A stretch of DNA of 64,000 nt, taken from Candidatus Phosphoribacter baldrii (GTDB lineage Bacteria; Actinomycetota; Actinomycetes; Actinomycetales; Dermatophilaceae). A program made the translations under genes and the position numbers. The notes under the pieces are model-generated. The model was not told the origin of the DNA, did not search any database, and saw only the letters and a list, made by a program, of their open reading frames with translations. Where the stretch lies: NCBI GenBank assembly GCA_016704565.1, contig JADIZV010000001.1:310001-374000 (forward strand), read 5' to 3'. This document shows positions 16,239 to 25,823 of this stretch, piece after piece. Numbering within the stretch: the first letter of the stretch is position 1; each line of letters starts with the position of its first letter.

Positions 16239-16985
16239 ATGACCGACGATCTGCTGGCTCGCTTGGGCGACCTTCGCGATGAGATGGACCGCGCCCTGTC
16301 GCGCTTCCAGACCAGCGTCGACGCCCTGGGCCCCACCACTGGCAGCGACAAGACCGAGGCCGTCACAGTCCGACTTGACCGAGACGGCGCCCTTCGATCG
16401 GTCGCTGTGACCAGCGACTGGAAGACCCGGGTTCGGCCGGTCGAGCTGGGCCTCGCAGTCGTCGCGGCATACGGGAACGCGGTGGCCAACCGCCTCGAGT
16501 TGTATGCCGTGCGCATGGGCGAGTCCGATAGCGGACCCCCGCCCGCCTTGCGGCCCGCCCCGCTGCCCAGCCAGACGCTCGGGGGGCAACTGTGGGAGGT
16601 CACCCGGGACTCGGACCCCGAGTCGGCCGCCGCGACCGAGGCGTTCGGCACGTTCCTGCACGAGGTCAACGAGGACATCGCCCGCGCTCTGGGTTCCTTG
16701 CGGGCGCAGCGCCAGGCGACCTACTCCGCGAGCAGTCCGGCCCGGCACGTCACCGTCACGGTGAACTCGGGCGGGGTGCTTCAGGTGGTGGCCATTTCCA
16801 CCTCCTGGGTGGGCCGCACCCACCCCACGAATATCGGACGGGAGATCACCCAAGCGGCCCTCGCCGCGACGGAGACCGCCCGGACGAGCACGGCGCTGGC
16901 TCTGTTGTCTGAGGGCGTCCTCAACGACATCCAGCGACTCTCCTCCGATCCCATCGCCCTGGCGCAACGCCTCGGCCTTCGCTGA
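16239..16985 (+). CDS. YbaB/EbfC-like protein with duplicated domain, type VII cluster
   Basis: This 248-residue soluble protein begins at ATG 16239 after AGGGGGTG. Two similar halves can be seen: AVTVRLDRDGALRSVAVTSDW (about residues 40-60) and VTVTVNSGGVLQVVAISTSW (about 170-190). Each is followed by a helix with an EL/EIxxAxxAA pattern, as in the YbaB nucleoid-associated family. YbaB-like proteins such as EspL are regular members of ESX clusters, where they stabilise substrates or bind partners. The internal duplication is a plausible fused dimer. It heads the rightward operon with the next gene 13 nt away. Confidence 0.7.
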   Translation: MTDDLLARLGDLRDEMDRALSRFQTSVDALGPTTGSDKTEAVTVRLDRDGALRSVAVTSDWKTRVRPVELGLAVVAAYGNAVANRLELYAVRMGESDSGPPPALRPAPLPSQTLGGQLWEVTRDSDPESAAATEAFGTFLHEVNEDIARALGSLRAQRQATYSASSPARHVTVTVNSGGVLQVVAISTSWVGRTHPTNIGREITQAALAATETARTSTALALLSEGVLNDIQRLSSDPIALAQRLGLR

Positions 16986-16998
16986 CAAAGGGGACAGC

Positions 16999-17310
16999 AT
17001 GTCGTTCAGCACAGCAGTCGACGCCTTGAGGGCCGACGCCCTCGAGTGGGCACGCACGTCAGAGGTGCTTGACTCCGCCTCGACAGCCGCCGGCGGGTTG
17101 GGCCTTTCATCCGCCGCGATGTCTTTCGCGAGTGAAGCGGCGTGCGCTGCAACCTACGAACAGGTCCGATCAAAACTAGAACGCCTGCTGGCGTGGGGGG
17201 CCGGTGAGACGGACGCCATCGGCAGCACGCTCTTGCAGGTGCGGGCGGCATACCTGAGCGCAGACGAGTCGCAAGCGCAAGCCTTGCGGGGAAGTTGGGA
17301 CCCGAAATGA
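16999..17310 (+). CDS. EspC-like small type VII protein
   Basis: This 103-residue helical protein, preceded by AAGGGGAC, has no signal peptide. Its layout (ALEWARTSEVLDSAS, a Gly-rich turn, then TYEQVRSKLERLLAWGAGE and AAYLSADES) fits the EspC/type VII target family, as does the similar-sized product at 5051-5359. It overlaps the next gene by 4 nt (ATGA), so the two are probably made together and may be partners. Confidence 0.65.
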   Translation: MSFSTAVDALRADALEWARTSEVLDSASTAAGGLGLSSAAMSFASEAACAATYEQVRSKLERLLAWGAGETDAIGSTLLQVRAAYLSADESQAQALRGSWDPK

Positions 17311-18011
17311 ACCCTGCAGCAGAGGCTGAGCGCCTGCTCCAACAGTTGTCCGAGGTCGTGGAGGAGCTGCGCCAGGCCGTCAACTCCGTCCTCGAAATCA
17401 TCCCGTCGTGGTTGGGCTGGGTGGCCGACCAGATCCTCAAGGGTTGGAACTGGCTGTGCGCAAAACTCGAGCAGTTGTGGGCTTATCTGGCCGAGTTGTT
17501 TGCCAGGCGCGGCGACCCTGACGCGCTCAATGCGGCCGCCGACGCCTGGGCCCGGAGCGTCGGTGGCCCAGTGAGTGCGCGTGCTGGCACCGCTGAGGCT
17601 GGCGCCCTTCGGGTCGATGACATGTGGGCCGGCACGGCCGCCGACCAATACCGCCAAATCCTCCCCGCCCAGAAGGGTGCGATGGCGGCCGTCAAGACGA
17701 TGACCGACGCCGTGGGACAAGCTCTGATGAGCATCAAGACCGGGATCTACAAGTTCTGGGGCCTGGTGGCCGTTGCCCTGGCCGCGTTGATCGTCAGCAT
17801 CATCGGCGCGATCGCCAGCACCGCCACGATCTTTGGAGCACCGGCAGGTCCGGTCATCGCAGCCGGTGGTGTCGTGGCGTTCCTGGCCGCGGTGACCGGC
17901 GGGGTGTTGGCCCTCAACGGTGACGTCTCGGCGGCGAACAACGGCCTGGTGAAGGTGCTCAACGACAACACGCCCTACCCGGCTGGTCGCTGGCCACGCG
18001 GGGTCCTGTGA
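17307..18011 (+). CDS. WXG-domain membrane protein of the type VII cluster
   Basis: This 234-residue protein has the ATG at 17307 chosen for its 4-nt overlap with the preceding gene. The first 60 residues form an amphipathic, Trp-rich helical segment. A WXG-like region follows (DDMWAGTAADQYRQ, about residues 107-120). Two hydrophobic helices at about 150-200 (VAVALAALIVSIIGAIAS and VVAFLAAVTGGVLAL) could span the membrane. It may be a secreted pore-forming or anchored WXG protein, or a structural accessory. The gene ends 15 nt from the convergent eccC stop. Confidence 0.65.
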   Translation: MNPAAEAERLLQQLSEVVEELRQAVNSVLEIIPSWLGWVADQILKGWNWLCAKLEQLWAYLAELFARRGDPDALNAAADAWARSVGGPVSARAGTAEAGALRVDDMWAGTAADQYRQILPAQKGAMAAVKTMTDAVGQALMSIKTGIYKFWGLVAVALAALIVSIIGAIASTATIFGAPAGPVIAAGGVVAFLAAVTGGVLALNGDVSAANNGLVKVLNDNTPYPAGRWPRGVL

Positions 18012-18026
18012 ACCGGTGACGGGCGC

Positions 18027-21000
18027 TTAGCCGTCGACGGTGGCAATCTGGATGAGCTGGGCGCCCTGACGGCGGGTCACCAGGATGCCCCGCCCAGACG
18101 GGTAGGACGGCTGTGGTTTGGCCGGGCCCAGCAGGGCACCCTCATCGGTTGACCCGGTGCCGACGAAGCCCGGCGAGCCCAGCTCACGGATCGACTGCAG
18201 CAGCGGGTCGAACAACGCCCTCGACGCACCCGCCGTGCTGCGGGCGACGATGACGTGCAGGCCGATGTCCTTGGCGTGCGGCAACAACTCGCGCAGAGCC
18301 GTCAGCGGGTTGTCCATGCCGGTGGCCACCATGTCGTAGTCGTCGACGAGCACGAACACCTCGGGGCCGCTCCACCAGGACCGGTCGCGTAGTTGCTCCG
18401 CGGTCACGTCCGGTGGCGCGAGCCGACCCTGCAACAGCGGCACGAGATCGCCCAGGTATGCCGTGAGCGCCGCAGCCCCCGGCGCATACCCGGCAAGATA
18501 GTCCTTGGGGACGAACCCCAACATGGTCCGTCGGTAGTCGACGACGAGCAACCGCACCTCGGCAGCGGTGTAGCGGTCCATGACACCCGCGGCCAGGACC
18601 TTGAGGAAGTTCGTCTTGCCGCGCTCCACATCGGCCAGATAAATGAAATGGGCGTCCGCCTGGACATCGATAAAGACCGTCGCCAACGCCTCCTCGTTGA
18701 CCCCGATCGCCACGGCGCGTGAGCCCTCCGGCCGCCCGGACACATCCAGCGCCGCCAGCTCCAACCGTTCGGGAAGGGTTCGTACCGCCGGAGCGACCGG
18801 CCCCTCCCACGCCGTGCGGACGGCCCGGACAAGCTCCTGGTATGCCGTCGCCAGACTCCCAGCGTCGGTCACTGCGTCGATCCGTGGCAGTGCGAGCAGC
18901 ATCTGCCTCTTGTATGCCGTCACCCCTCGACCCGGGGCGTTCGCCGGAACGAGCGCGGCCACCTTGCGGTCGACCTCCGACTCCAGCGGATCGCCCAGGC
19001 GCAACTCGATCCGCGTCCCGAGCGAGTCCTTGATCGCCGGGCGGACCTCTTGCCAGCGTGCCGCACTGATGAGCACATGGACTCCGAAAGACAACCCGCG
19101 AGCGGCCAACGAGGTCACCCGACCTTCAAGGTCGTCAAACTCCTCCCGCAACGCCCCCCACCCGTCGATGACGAGGAACACATCGCCGAATGGGTCGTCG
19201 GCGACCGCCGGGTCCCCCGCGCGCTGCATGGTCCGATAGCTGGCCATCGACTCGACCCCGAGCCGACGGAACCGGGCCTCGCGCTCGGTCACCACTCCTG
19301 CGACCTCGGCAATGAGGCGGCGCAGGTAGTCGGGCCGGGCCCGGGTGGCGACCCCACCGACGTGCGGCAGACCCTGGGTGCTGACCAGCGAACCGCCGCC
19401 GAGGTCCACGGCATACACCTGGACCTCGCGTGGGGTGTGCGTCAGCGCCAACGACGTGACGATCGTGCGCAGGGCCGTGCTCTTGCCGCTCTGCGGGCCG
19501 CCGACAACGACACCGTTGCCCGCCCCACCGGAGAAGTCCAGGACCATCGAGTCGCGCCGCTGCTCATATGGCAGGTCGACAATCCCGATCGGCACCCGCA
19601 GCGGGCCGACAGCCGCCCACCCCGGGGACCCGAGCCCGCGCCCGGGCACGACCTCCAACGCCGGCAGCAACCGGTCCACGGTCGGCGACTCACGCAGCGG
19701 CGGGAGCCACACGTCATGGGCCGGCAGGCCGTGGCCGTGCAACCGGCCGACGATGACATCCAGCAGCGAGGGAGGTTTGGTCCCGGCAGCCGTCGGGAGT
19801 GCGGTGACCGGGGCCTGCTGAGCTGCCTCACTCGTCAGCGCGACGCCCTCGACCTCACCGGTGCCGCCAACTTCGGTGAGCTCGCCGAGGTCGACGAGCG
19901 AGGAGACGAACGACACCGGCCGGGCATAGCCCACGGGGCCTCCGGCGGTCACGGCCGATCCGCCGTCGACAAACGCCCCGGACACGTAGGACGCCTTGAA
20001 CCGGGTGAGCGAGGTGGTGTCGAATTTGAGGAATCCCGAGCCAGGGATCGGCGGCAGTTCGAAGGCGTCCGGGACGCCGAGCACGGTCCGCGACTCGGTC
20101 GCGGTGAAGGTTTTGAGCCCCACGCGATAGGACAAGTGGCTGTCCAGGCCTCGCAGCCGCCCTTCTTCGAGCCGTTGCGACGCGAGCAGCAGATGAATGC
20201 CAAGGGATCGACCAAGCCGTCCGATGGCGACGAACAGCTCCGCAAAATCCGGCTTCTGGGCCAGCAGTTCCGAGAACTCGTCACACACGACGAGCAACCA
20301 CGGCAACGGCTCGAGGTTGGCGCCGGCCTGCCGGGCCTTGTCATAGTCACGAACGTTGAGCAGGTTGCCGGCGTCGCGCAGCATCTCCTGGCGTCGGTTC
20401 ATCTCGCCAGAAAGCGCGTCATACATCCGGTCGACCATGGCCAGGTCGTCCTGCAGGTTGGTGATGACGGCAGCCGTGTGCGGCAGGTCGTGCAGTCCGG
20501 CGAACGTAGCGCCACCCTTGAAGTCGACCAGGACCAGGTTGAGCGTCTCGGGCGCGTGGGTGACGGCCAGGGCCAGCACGAGAGTGCGCAGCAACTCGGA
20601 CTTGCCCGACCCGGTGGCACCGATGACCAAGCCGTGCGGGCCCATCCCGCCGAGGGCGGACTCCTTGAGGTCCAGCTCGACGGTCTCCCCCGTCGGGCCG
20701 ACGCCGATGGGCACCCGCAGCAGGTCACGCAAGGACCGCGGACGCCAAACCTGGTCGGGGTCCAGATGGGCCACATCCCCGAGACCCAACATGTCCGGCA
20801 ACTCGTTGGAGGTGGCGACGCTCGTGCCGTCGTCGCCGCGGGCTTCGCTGAGCCGGAAGGGGGCCAGCCGACGCACCAAGGCATCGGCCTCGACCAGGCT
20901 CAACTGGTCGGCGCTGCCGTGCACCTCGGTCATCCCCTCGACCCGCTCGCCGAGCAGACCCCTGCTGACGACCAGACTCAAGGCCTGCTTGCTGGTGAGG

Positions 21001-22034
21001 TCGAGCACGCTCTGGGTGAGATCAACGAGGGTCACGCCCACCCGGTCAAACTGGCCCACGGTCTCGGCATCGACGCCGGCGCGACCGTCAACGACGACCA
21101 CAACATGCGGTTGGTCGGGCTCCAGGACCGCCCGAGGCGAGTGGGCCACCCGGGGCGTGAGTTCGTCGGCAAGCCATGCGGCGACCTCATCGAGCGACGA
21201 GGCCACCATGCGCACCGGGCCAAGGCTGTCTCGCTCGGTGGGGTGGTGGTTGTGCGGAAGCCACTTGAGCCAATCCCATTCCTCGCGCCCCGCCGGGTCG
21301 ACGACGGCAGCGACGACGAGCGCGTCATGGCCGTGGAAGGTCGCCAGCTGACAGATCGCCGCCCGCACCATCGCCCGACCCTGCTGCCGATCGCCCCGCA
21401 CATCCAGGACGTGGACCACGTCCAACCGGACCGAGATCGGCAGCTCGTCGACGTTTGCGTGGGTCCGCAGCAGCTGGTCCATCGCGACCGCACAGATCGG
21501 GTCGATCTCGTTGATGGGCCCGGTTTGCGGGGGTCGCAACGGGCTGGCCAGCTCCTTGGGACCGGCACCGAGGCGCACCTCGACGAAGTCGTCGTCGGTA
21601 TGCCGCCGCTCCCACATCCGTCGACCGCCAACGAGCGACCACAACGAGGAGGGGGTCGGGTGCACCCACGTCAGCGCCGATCGTTGATCGTCGCGGACCT
21701 TCGCGATCTCCTCGCGCAGGGCGGCCAGATAGCGCAAATAGTCGTTGCGGTCGGTGGCGAGCTGGGCCTTGGAGGGGCCGCCGGATCGGCCGGAGCCGAT
21801 CATGCCGACGGTCATCATCAGCATCATCGCGCCCATCATCAGGGAGGCGGTGTTGAGCCCCCCAACAACGATGAAGCCGACCACCATGAGGATCATCGCG
21901 ACGGGCAACACCATCGACATGATGTTGGGCGGTGCCGCCCTCGGGATCTCCGGTGGAGGCTCGAGCAGGAACTCACCATCAGGCAGGGGCGGAGGGTTCA
22001 GCCGGGGTCGACGCGCGAAGGCACGAGTCGCCAT
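18027..22034 (-). CDS. eccC: Type VII secretion motor ATPase EccC (FtsK/SpoIIIE-type)
   Basis: This 1335-residue protein is the full-length (EccCa+EccCb fused) motor of ESX systems. Two transmembrane helices lie at about residues 38-80. Three P-loop ATPase domains follow. Domain 1 has a good Walker A at about residue 468 (GATGSGKSE) and Walker B (LLVVCDEFSELL). Domain 2 has GGPQSGKST at about 845. Domain 3 has a degenerate loop (ADVERGKTN) at about 1133. EccC binds the C-terminal signals of WXG100 proteins and drives their export. It is encoded alone on the minus strand, back to back with eccD, and converges on the EspC/WXG operon. The protein starts at a residue rich in Arg/Pro, as usual. 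Confidence 0.96.
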   Translation of the reverse strand: MATRAFARRPRLNPPPLPDGEFLLEPPPEIPRAAPPNIMSMVLPVAMILMVVGFIVVGGLNTASLMMGAMMLMMTVGMIGSGRSGGPSKAQLATDRNDYLRYLAALREEIAKVRDDQRSALTWVHPTPSSLWSLVGGRRMWERRHTDDDFVEVRLGAGPKELASPLRPPQTGPINEIDPICAVAMDQLLRTHANVDELPISVRLDVVHVLDVRGDRQQGRAMVRAAICQLATFHGHDALVVAAVVDPAGREEWDWLKWLPHNHHPTERDSLGPVRMVASSLDEVAAWLADELTPRVAHSPRAVLEPDQPHVVVVVDGRAGVDAETVGQFDRVGVTLVDLTQSVLDLTSKQALSLVVSRGLLGERVEGMTEVHGSADQLSLVEADALVRRLAPFRLSEARGDDGTSVATSNELPDMLGLGDVAHLDPDQVWRPRSLRDLLRVPIGVGPTGETVELDLKESALGGMGPHGLVIGATGSGKSELLRTLVLALAVTHAPETLNLVLVDFKGGATFAGLHDLPHTAAVITNLQDDLAMVDRMYDALSGEMNRRQEMLRDAGNLLNVRDYDKARQAGANLEPLPWLLVVCDEFSELLAQKPDFAELFVAIGRLGRSLGIHLLLASQRLEEGRLRGLDSHLSYRVGLKTFTATESRTVLGVPDAFELPPIPGSGFLKFDTTSLTRFKASYVSGAFVDGGSAVTAGGPVGYARPVSFVSSLVDLGELTEVGGTGEVEGVALTSEAAQQAPVTALPTAAGTKPPSLLDVIVGRLHGHGLPAHDVWLPPLRESPTVDRLLPALEVVPGRGLGSPGWAAVGPLRVPIGIVDLPYEQRRDSMVLDFSGGAGNGVVVGGPQSGKSTALRTIVTSLALTHTPREVQVYAVDLGGGSLVSTQGLPHVGGVATRARPDYLRRLIAEVAGVVTEREARFRRLGVESMASYRTMQRAGDPAVADDPFGDVFLVIDGWGALREEFDDLEGRVTSLAARGLSFGVHVLISAARWQEVRPAIKDSLGTRIELRLGDPLESEVDRKVAALVPANAPGRGVTAYKRQMLLALPRIDAVTDAGSLATAYQELVRAVRTAWEGPVAPAVRTLPERLELAALDVSGRPEGSRAVAIGVNEEALATVFIDVQADAHFIYLADVERGKTNFLKVLAAGVMDRYTAAEVRLLVVDYRRTMLGFVPKDYLAGYAPGAAALTAYLGDLVPLLQGRLAPPDVTAEQLRDRSWWSGPEVFVLVDDYDMVATGMDNPLTALRELLPHAKDIGLHVIVARSTAGASRALFDPLLQSIRELGSPGFVGTGSTDEGALLGPAKPQPSYPSGRGILVTRRQGAQLIQIATVDG

Positions 22035-22090
22035 GCCACCCCAATCCCCTGATGCAACGGCACCGACCGGTCGCGGCGCTCCGACATTCC

Positions 22091-22096
22091 TATACT
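22091..22096 (+). promoter_or_regulatory. Possible -10 element for eccD (TATACT)
   Basis: TATACT lies 28 nt before the eccD GTG in a GC-rich 90-bp gap between divergent eccC and eccD. No convincing -35 box is present at the right distance, so this is tentative. Confidence 0.3.
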
Positions 22097-22124
22097 AAGT
22101 GGGCACCCAGGGAGGAGGCCCATC

Positions 22125-23483
22125 GTGGCTCGTGCGGACGCCGCCGCGTTCACTCGCGTTCTTGTCGTCGCCCCGCGCACCCGCGTCGACGTGGCTCTCC
22201 CTGCGGAGATCCCGATCGTCGAGTTGCTGCCGACGCTGTTGGACATGGTCGGCGAGCGCAGCGATGACGGCGGGGCCGAGCATGACGGGTGGGTCCTGGC
22301 GCCGATGGGCGGCGAGGCGCTCAACCCGGCCCGCACCCTCCGGTCCCTCGACATCCTCGACGGTGCTGCGCTGCAACTGCATCCGCGTCGCCCTCCCGTG
22401 GCCGAACCGATTTTCGACGACGTCGTCGACGCCATCGCCACCTCCGTCCGAGCGCACACCGACACTCGGGCCCTGCGTGATCTCACCGGCGCGTCGGCTG
22501 CGGGGGCCGGTCTGCTGGTCACGGCATACGCCCTGGTTGCCGGTGAACATTCCCTCGTCGGCGCCGCGCTCGCCGGCGCAGCCGCCCTCCTGGCCCTGGT
22601 GACGTCGGCCGCGATTGCGCGGTCGGGCGGTTCGCGCGCCGTCGCGGTGACGGTCGCTGCGTGCGGTGCGGCACCGGCATACGCAGCGGGGATGCTGGCC
22701 ATCCGCGGACCGTTCGGCTACCCGGCAGCCCTGCTCGCGGCCACCGCCACCCTTGTGTATGCCGTGCTCGCCGCGATGCTCATCCGCACCGGTGCCGTCG
22801 TGCTCTCCGCGCTCTCGACCGTGGCCGCCTTCGCGATGGTGGCCACGGGCGTCGGGCTGGCGCTGCAGGCCCGGCCGGGCCATGTCGCCATTCTCGCGGG
22901 GGCCGCCGGGCTGGGCGCCGTCACCGTGTTGCCCTGGGTCGCGGTGCGGTTGGCCCGACTGCCGATGCCGGTGATCCCCACGAGCCCCGACCAGCTGCGC
23001 GACGCGTCCCTCGGGGTCGACTTCGCGCAGGCGGGGGCGCGGGCGGCGGTCGCGGCGGAATATCTCGACGGCACCACCATCGGCTGCGCGGTCGTCGCAG
23101 CGGCAGGGGCCGTCATGTCGCTGGCCGCCGGGACGGTGTTCGCCGTGCTCTTCGGTGCGGTCGTCGTCACCGCGTTGCTGCTTCGGGTCCGGTCGGTCTC
23201 GAGCCGGCTGGCCAGACTCGGCCTGATCGTCGCTGGCCTGCTGGCCGCAGCGCTCGGGCTGGCCGGTGCCGTGCTCGCGGCCCCCGAGCAGGCCGTCGTC
23301 ATCGCCGGCACCGTCCTGGTGTTGACGGGGATGGCGGTGCTGCTCACCGTCTTCGTTCCGCGTCGCCAGCTCAGCCCGATGACGGGGCGCTCGATCGATA
23401 TCGCCGAGAACATCGTGCTGGTCTCGGTGCTGCCCTTGGCCCTCGGGGCAGTCGATCTCTATGCCACGGTTCGACACTGGTGA
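22125..23483 (+). CDS. eccD: Type VII secretion integral membrane protein EccD
   Basis: This 452-residue protein has a cytosolic N-terminal ubiquitin-like domain (about residues 10-90, including VVAPRTRVDVALP and LDGAALQLH). About eleven closely spaced hydrophobic helices follow, from residue 120 to the end. This is the standard EccD layout; EccD forms the membrane channel vestibule of ESX systems with EccB, EccC and EccE. The GTG at 22125 follows GGAGGAGG by 6 nt. The stop overlaps the mycP start by GTGA, which couples the two. Two octamers occur within the first four membrane helices. Confidence 0.93.
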   Translation: MARADAAAFTRVLVVAPRTRVDVALPAEIPIVELLPTLLDMVGERSDDGGAEHDGWVLAPMGGEALNPARTLRSLDILDGAALQLHPRRPPVAEPIFDDVVDAIATSVRAHTDTRALRDLTGASAAGAGLLVTAYALVAGEHSLVGAALAGAAALLALVTSAAIARSGGSRAVAVTVAACGAAPAYAAGMLAIRGPFGYPAALLAATATLVYAVLAAMLIRTGAVVLSALSTVAAFAMVATGVGLALQARPGHVAILAGAAGLGAVTVLPWVAVRLARLPMPVIPTSPDQLRDASLGVDFAQAGARAAVAAEYLDGTTIGCAVVAAAGAVMSLAAGTVFAVLFGAVVVTALLLRVRSVSSRLARLGLIVAGLLAAALGLAGAVLAAPEQAVVIAGTVLVLTGMAVLLTVFVPRRQLSPMTGRSIDIAENIVLVSVLPLALGAVDLYATVRHW

Positions 23484-24874
23484 GTCGGCGAGTGCGGCTG
23501 TCGGCGACCCTGACTGCGGGGCTGTTGGCCACCTCGGGGCTGCTGGCCACCTCGGCGCCCCGGGCCTTGGCGGCCGACGAGCCTGCCCCGCCCTTTGATC
23601 AGGTGGCCAACTGTGTGTCGTTCGGCCGGGCGATCGAACCGGTGGCCAATGGGGTCTCACCAGGGCAACGGTTGGTCGGACAGACCCAGCTCTGGGAGCT
23701 CTCGCGGGGTGCAGGTGTCACCGTCGCCATCATCGACACCGGGGTCACTCCCGGTCCGGCTTTCCAGGGTCGCCTCGTCGCAGGAGGCGACCTCGTCGAG
23801 CCGGGCTCCCCGTCCCCCGGTCTCGCCGACTGCGACGGGCACGGCACCCTCGTGGCGGGGCTGATCGGTGGGGCACCCGACACGACCAGCGGTTTCGCCG
23901 GAGTGGCCCCCGATGTCCGACTGCTGTCGATCCGCCACAACAGCATGGCCTTCGCCCCCAAGGGCACCCGCACCCCCGGGGTCGGCGGCGTCGCGAGCCT
24001 GGCCCAAGCCATCGATCTCGCGGTGAGCCAGCGGGCCGACATCATCAACATCTCCAGTGCCTATTGCGGACCGGCCCTGACCGCGAACGACGCCCGGCTC
24101 ACCGCCGCGATCGAGCGTGCCGTGGCCGCCGACGTCCTCGTGGTCGTCGCGGCTGGCAACCTCGGCAGTTCACAGACCTGCACCACGCAGAACACCCCCG
24201 GCCGAGCACCGGTGACTGGCGCTATCCCGGCCACCATCCCCGCTGCGCTCACGGTCGGCGCGGTCGATGCCCTGGGGCAACCGGCCGAGTTTTCCCTGGC
24301 CGGGCCCTGGGTCGATCTGGCCGCCCCCGGCGCCAAGATCATCTCCACCAACCCGCACCCGACGCAGTCGGGGCAGGTCGGCACCATCGTCGGCACGCAA
24401 GGAGACGTCGAGATCCAGGGCACGAGCTTTGCGGCGCCCTATGTCACGGGGGTTGCCGCTCTGGTGCGCTCACGGTTCCCTCACTTGGATGCCCGCCACG
24501 TCATGGCCCGGCTCATGGAGACCGCCGATCACCCCGCCGGGGCCGGTGAGCAGTCCATCTTCGTCGGGCACGGGATCGTCAATGCTCGCCGCGCTCTCAC
24601 TGCCGTGCTCTCGTCTGAGGCCGGGTTGACCGGGTCACCGGGGTCACCTGGTTCCTCCGGAGCCACCGAAGCCGCTGGGTCGGCCCCGACGCGGGCGGCG
24701 GCACTGCCGGCCGGCGACGTGGCGGCGCCGAGCGGAGGCGGCGAGGCTTTCGCCCTTGTCGGGTCGGGCCTGCTGCTCGCCGTGCTCGTCGCCGCGGTGT
24801 TGGCTCGATCGATGCGTCGTCGCGCCGCCCTTGCCCGGGCCGGGTCGACGGACAATGTCGTTGCCTCCGGCTGA
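23480..24874 (+). CDS. mycP: Mycosin, type VII membrane-anchored subtilisin-like protease
   Basis: This 464-residue conventional mycosin has a signal peptide at residues 1-33 (ends APRALAADEP). The S8 catalytic motifs are VAIIDTG (Asp), DGHGTLVAG (His), the oxyanion Asn in VAAGNLGSS, and GTSFAAPYVTG (Ser). A Gly/Ser/Pro linker and a C-terminal membrane anchor (AFALVGSGLLLAVLVAAVL) follow with an RRRAALAR stop-transfer tail. It has the canonical GTSFAAP, whereas the four tandem mycosins have GTSDATA. It is probably the structural mycosin of this secretion system. It starts at GTG 23480, overlapping the eccD stop. Confidence 0.95.
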   Translation: MSRRVRLSATLTAGLLATSGLLATSAPRALAADEPAPPFDQVANCVSFGRAIEPVANGVSPGQRLVGQTQLWELSRGAGVTVAIIDTGVTPGPAFQGRLVAGGDLVEPGSPSPGLADCDGHGTLVAGLIGGAPDTTSGFAGVAPDVRLLSIRHNSMAFAPKGTRTPGVGGVASLAQAIDLAVSQRADIINISSAYCGPALTANDARLTAAIERAVAADVLVVVAAGNLGSSQTCTTQNTPGRAPVTGAIPATIPAALTVGAVDALGQPAEFSLAGPWVDLAAPGAKIISTNPHPTQSGQVGTIVGTQGDVEIQGTSFAAPYVTGVAALVRSRFPHLDARHVMARLMETADHPAGAGEQSIFVGHGIVNARRALTAVLSSEAGLTGSPGSPGSSGATEAAGSAPTRAAALPAGDVAAPSGGGEAFALVGSGLLLAVLVAAVLARSMRRRAALARAGSTDNVVASG

Positions 24875-24896
24875 CCGAGACCCGCACCCAACGACC

Positions 24897-25823
24897 TCAG
24901 CTGGTGACGTCCTTGCCCAACAACCGGGCCCAGGCGGCGGCGAGGAACACCACGGCATACCCGAGGGCGACGAGCAACCCGCGACCGGCGCTGTCCAGTG
25001 ACACGGGGTCACGCAAGAAGTCGCCGAACGACATCCACTCGTGGACGATGAGCCACGGGTGCAGCCAGGCGACCTGGGGCACCCCGTCGAGCACCCAGGA
25101 GAGGATGACGACGATCATCACGGTGATCGTCGCCGCCATCGGCTGCTCGGTGAGCGTCGACACGAAGAGCCCCAGCGCAGCGAGCGAGGCGAGGCACGCG
25201 GTGAGATAGAGGACGACGAGGCCAAGGCGCCCGAGCGCGGGCACGAACTCCAGCTGGCTGCCTGACAGCGTCGTCATCGGTCCGACCCCGAACAGCAGCG
25301 CGCCGACGAGCACCCCGGTCACTGCGACGAGAGTGACCCCCCATAGCGCGCCGAACACCAGCGACGCGAACTTGACGGCGAGCAGCCGGGTCCTGGTCAC
25401 CGGCACAGTGAGCAGGTAGCGCAGGGTCCCCTGGTTGGCCTCCCCCGCAATGGCGTCACCGCAGAGCATGGCGATGGCCAGCGGCAGGAACATCGCGATC
25501 TCGGCGGTGAGCGCCGTGAGCGCGACGAACAACCCGTTGGACGTGATGCTCGACAGGAAGTCCGGCCCGCGCCCTGGCCGCGGCGCTGAGGCCTTGACGG
25601 CGAATGCGATGACAACCGGCACCAGAGCCAGGACCGCCAGTCCCGCTTGGTTGCGGCGACGGCCGGCGATGAGGCGCACCTCCGACCAGAAGAACCGCCA
25701 GGCCCAGCCACGGATCGGGCCGGACGTCGCGGCTCCTCCTGCAGCCGCGCCCGCGAGTCCCGTCGCCGTCGTGGTCGCCTTCGTGGTCGCGGTCGCCGTC
25801 GTGGTCGCGTCAGCCGCTGACAT
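24897..25823 (-). CDS. ABC-2 type transporter permease
   Basis: This 308-residue permease has an N-terminal low-complexity Ala/Thr tail (residues 1-35), then about six transmembrane helices at about 55-75, 105-130, 150-180, 200-220, 225-250 and 280-300. The large loop after helix 1 and the pattern AGEANQGTLRYLLTVPVTRTRLLAVK are typical of ABC-2 permeases of the YhfS/NatB type. It overlaps the ATPase gene by 14 nt, so the two form one exporter. The substrate is unknown. The N-terminal tail is encoded by a repetitive GGTCGC tract at 25770-25812. Confidence 0.88.
   Translation of the reverse strand: MSAADATTTATATTKATTTATGLAGAAAGGAATSGPIRGWAWRFFWSEVRLIAGRRRNQAGLAVLALVPVVIAFAVKASAPRPGRGPDFLSSITSNGLFVALTALTAEIAMFLPLAIAMLCGDAIAGEANQGTLRYLLTVPVTRTRLLAVKFASLVFGALWGVTLVAVTGVLVGALLFGVGPMTTLSGSQLEFVPALGRLGLVVLYLTACLASLAALGLFVSTLTEQPMAATITVMIVVILSWVLDGVPQVAWLHPWLIVHEWMSFGDFLRDPVSLDSAGRGLLVALGYAVVFLAAAWARLLGKDVTS

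Noticed and set aside
19050..22052. A 1000-codon open frame antisense to eccC
   Set aside because: It mirrors the EccC reading frame, has no start signals and no recognisable domain; long antisense frames are common at this GC content.
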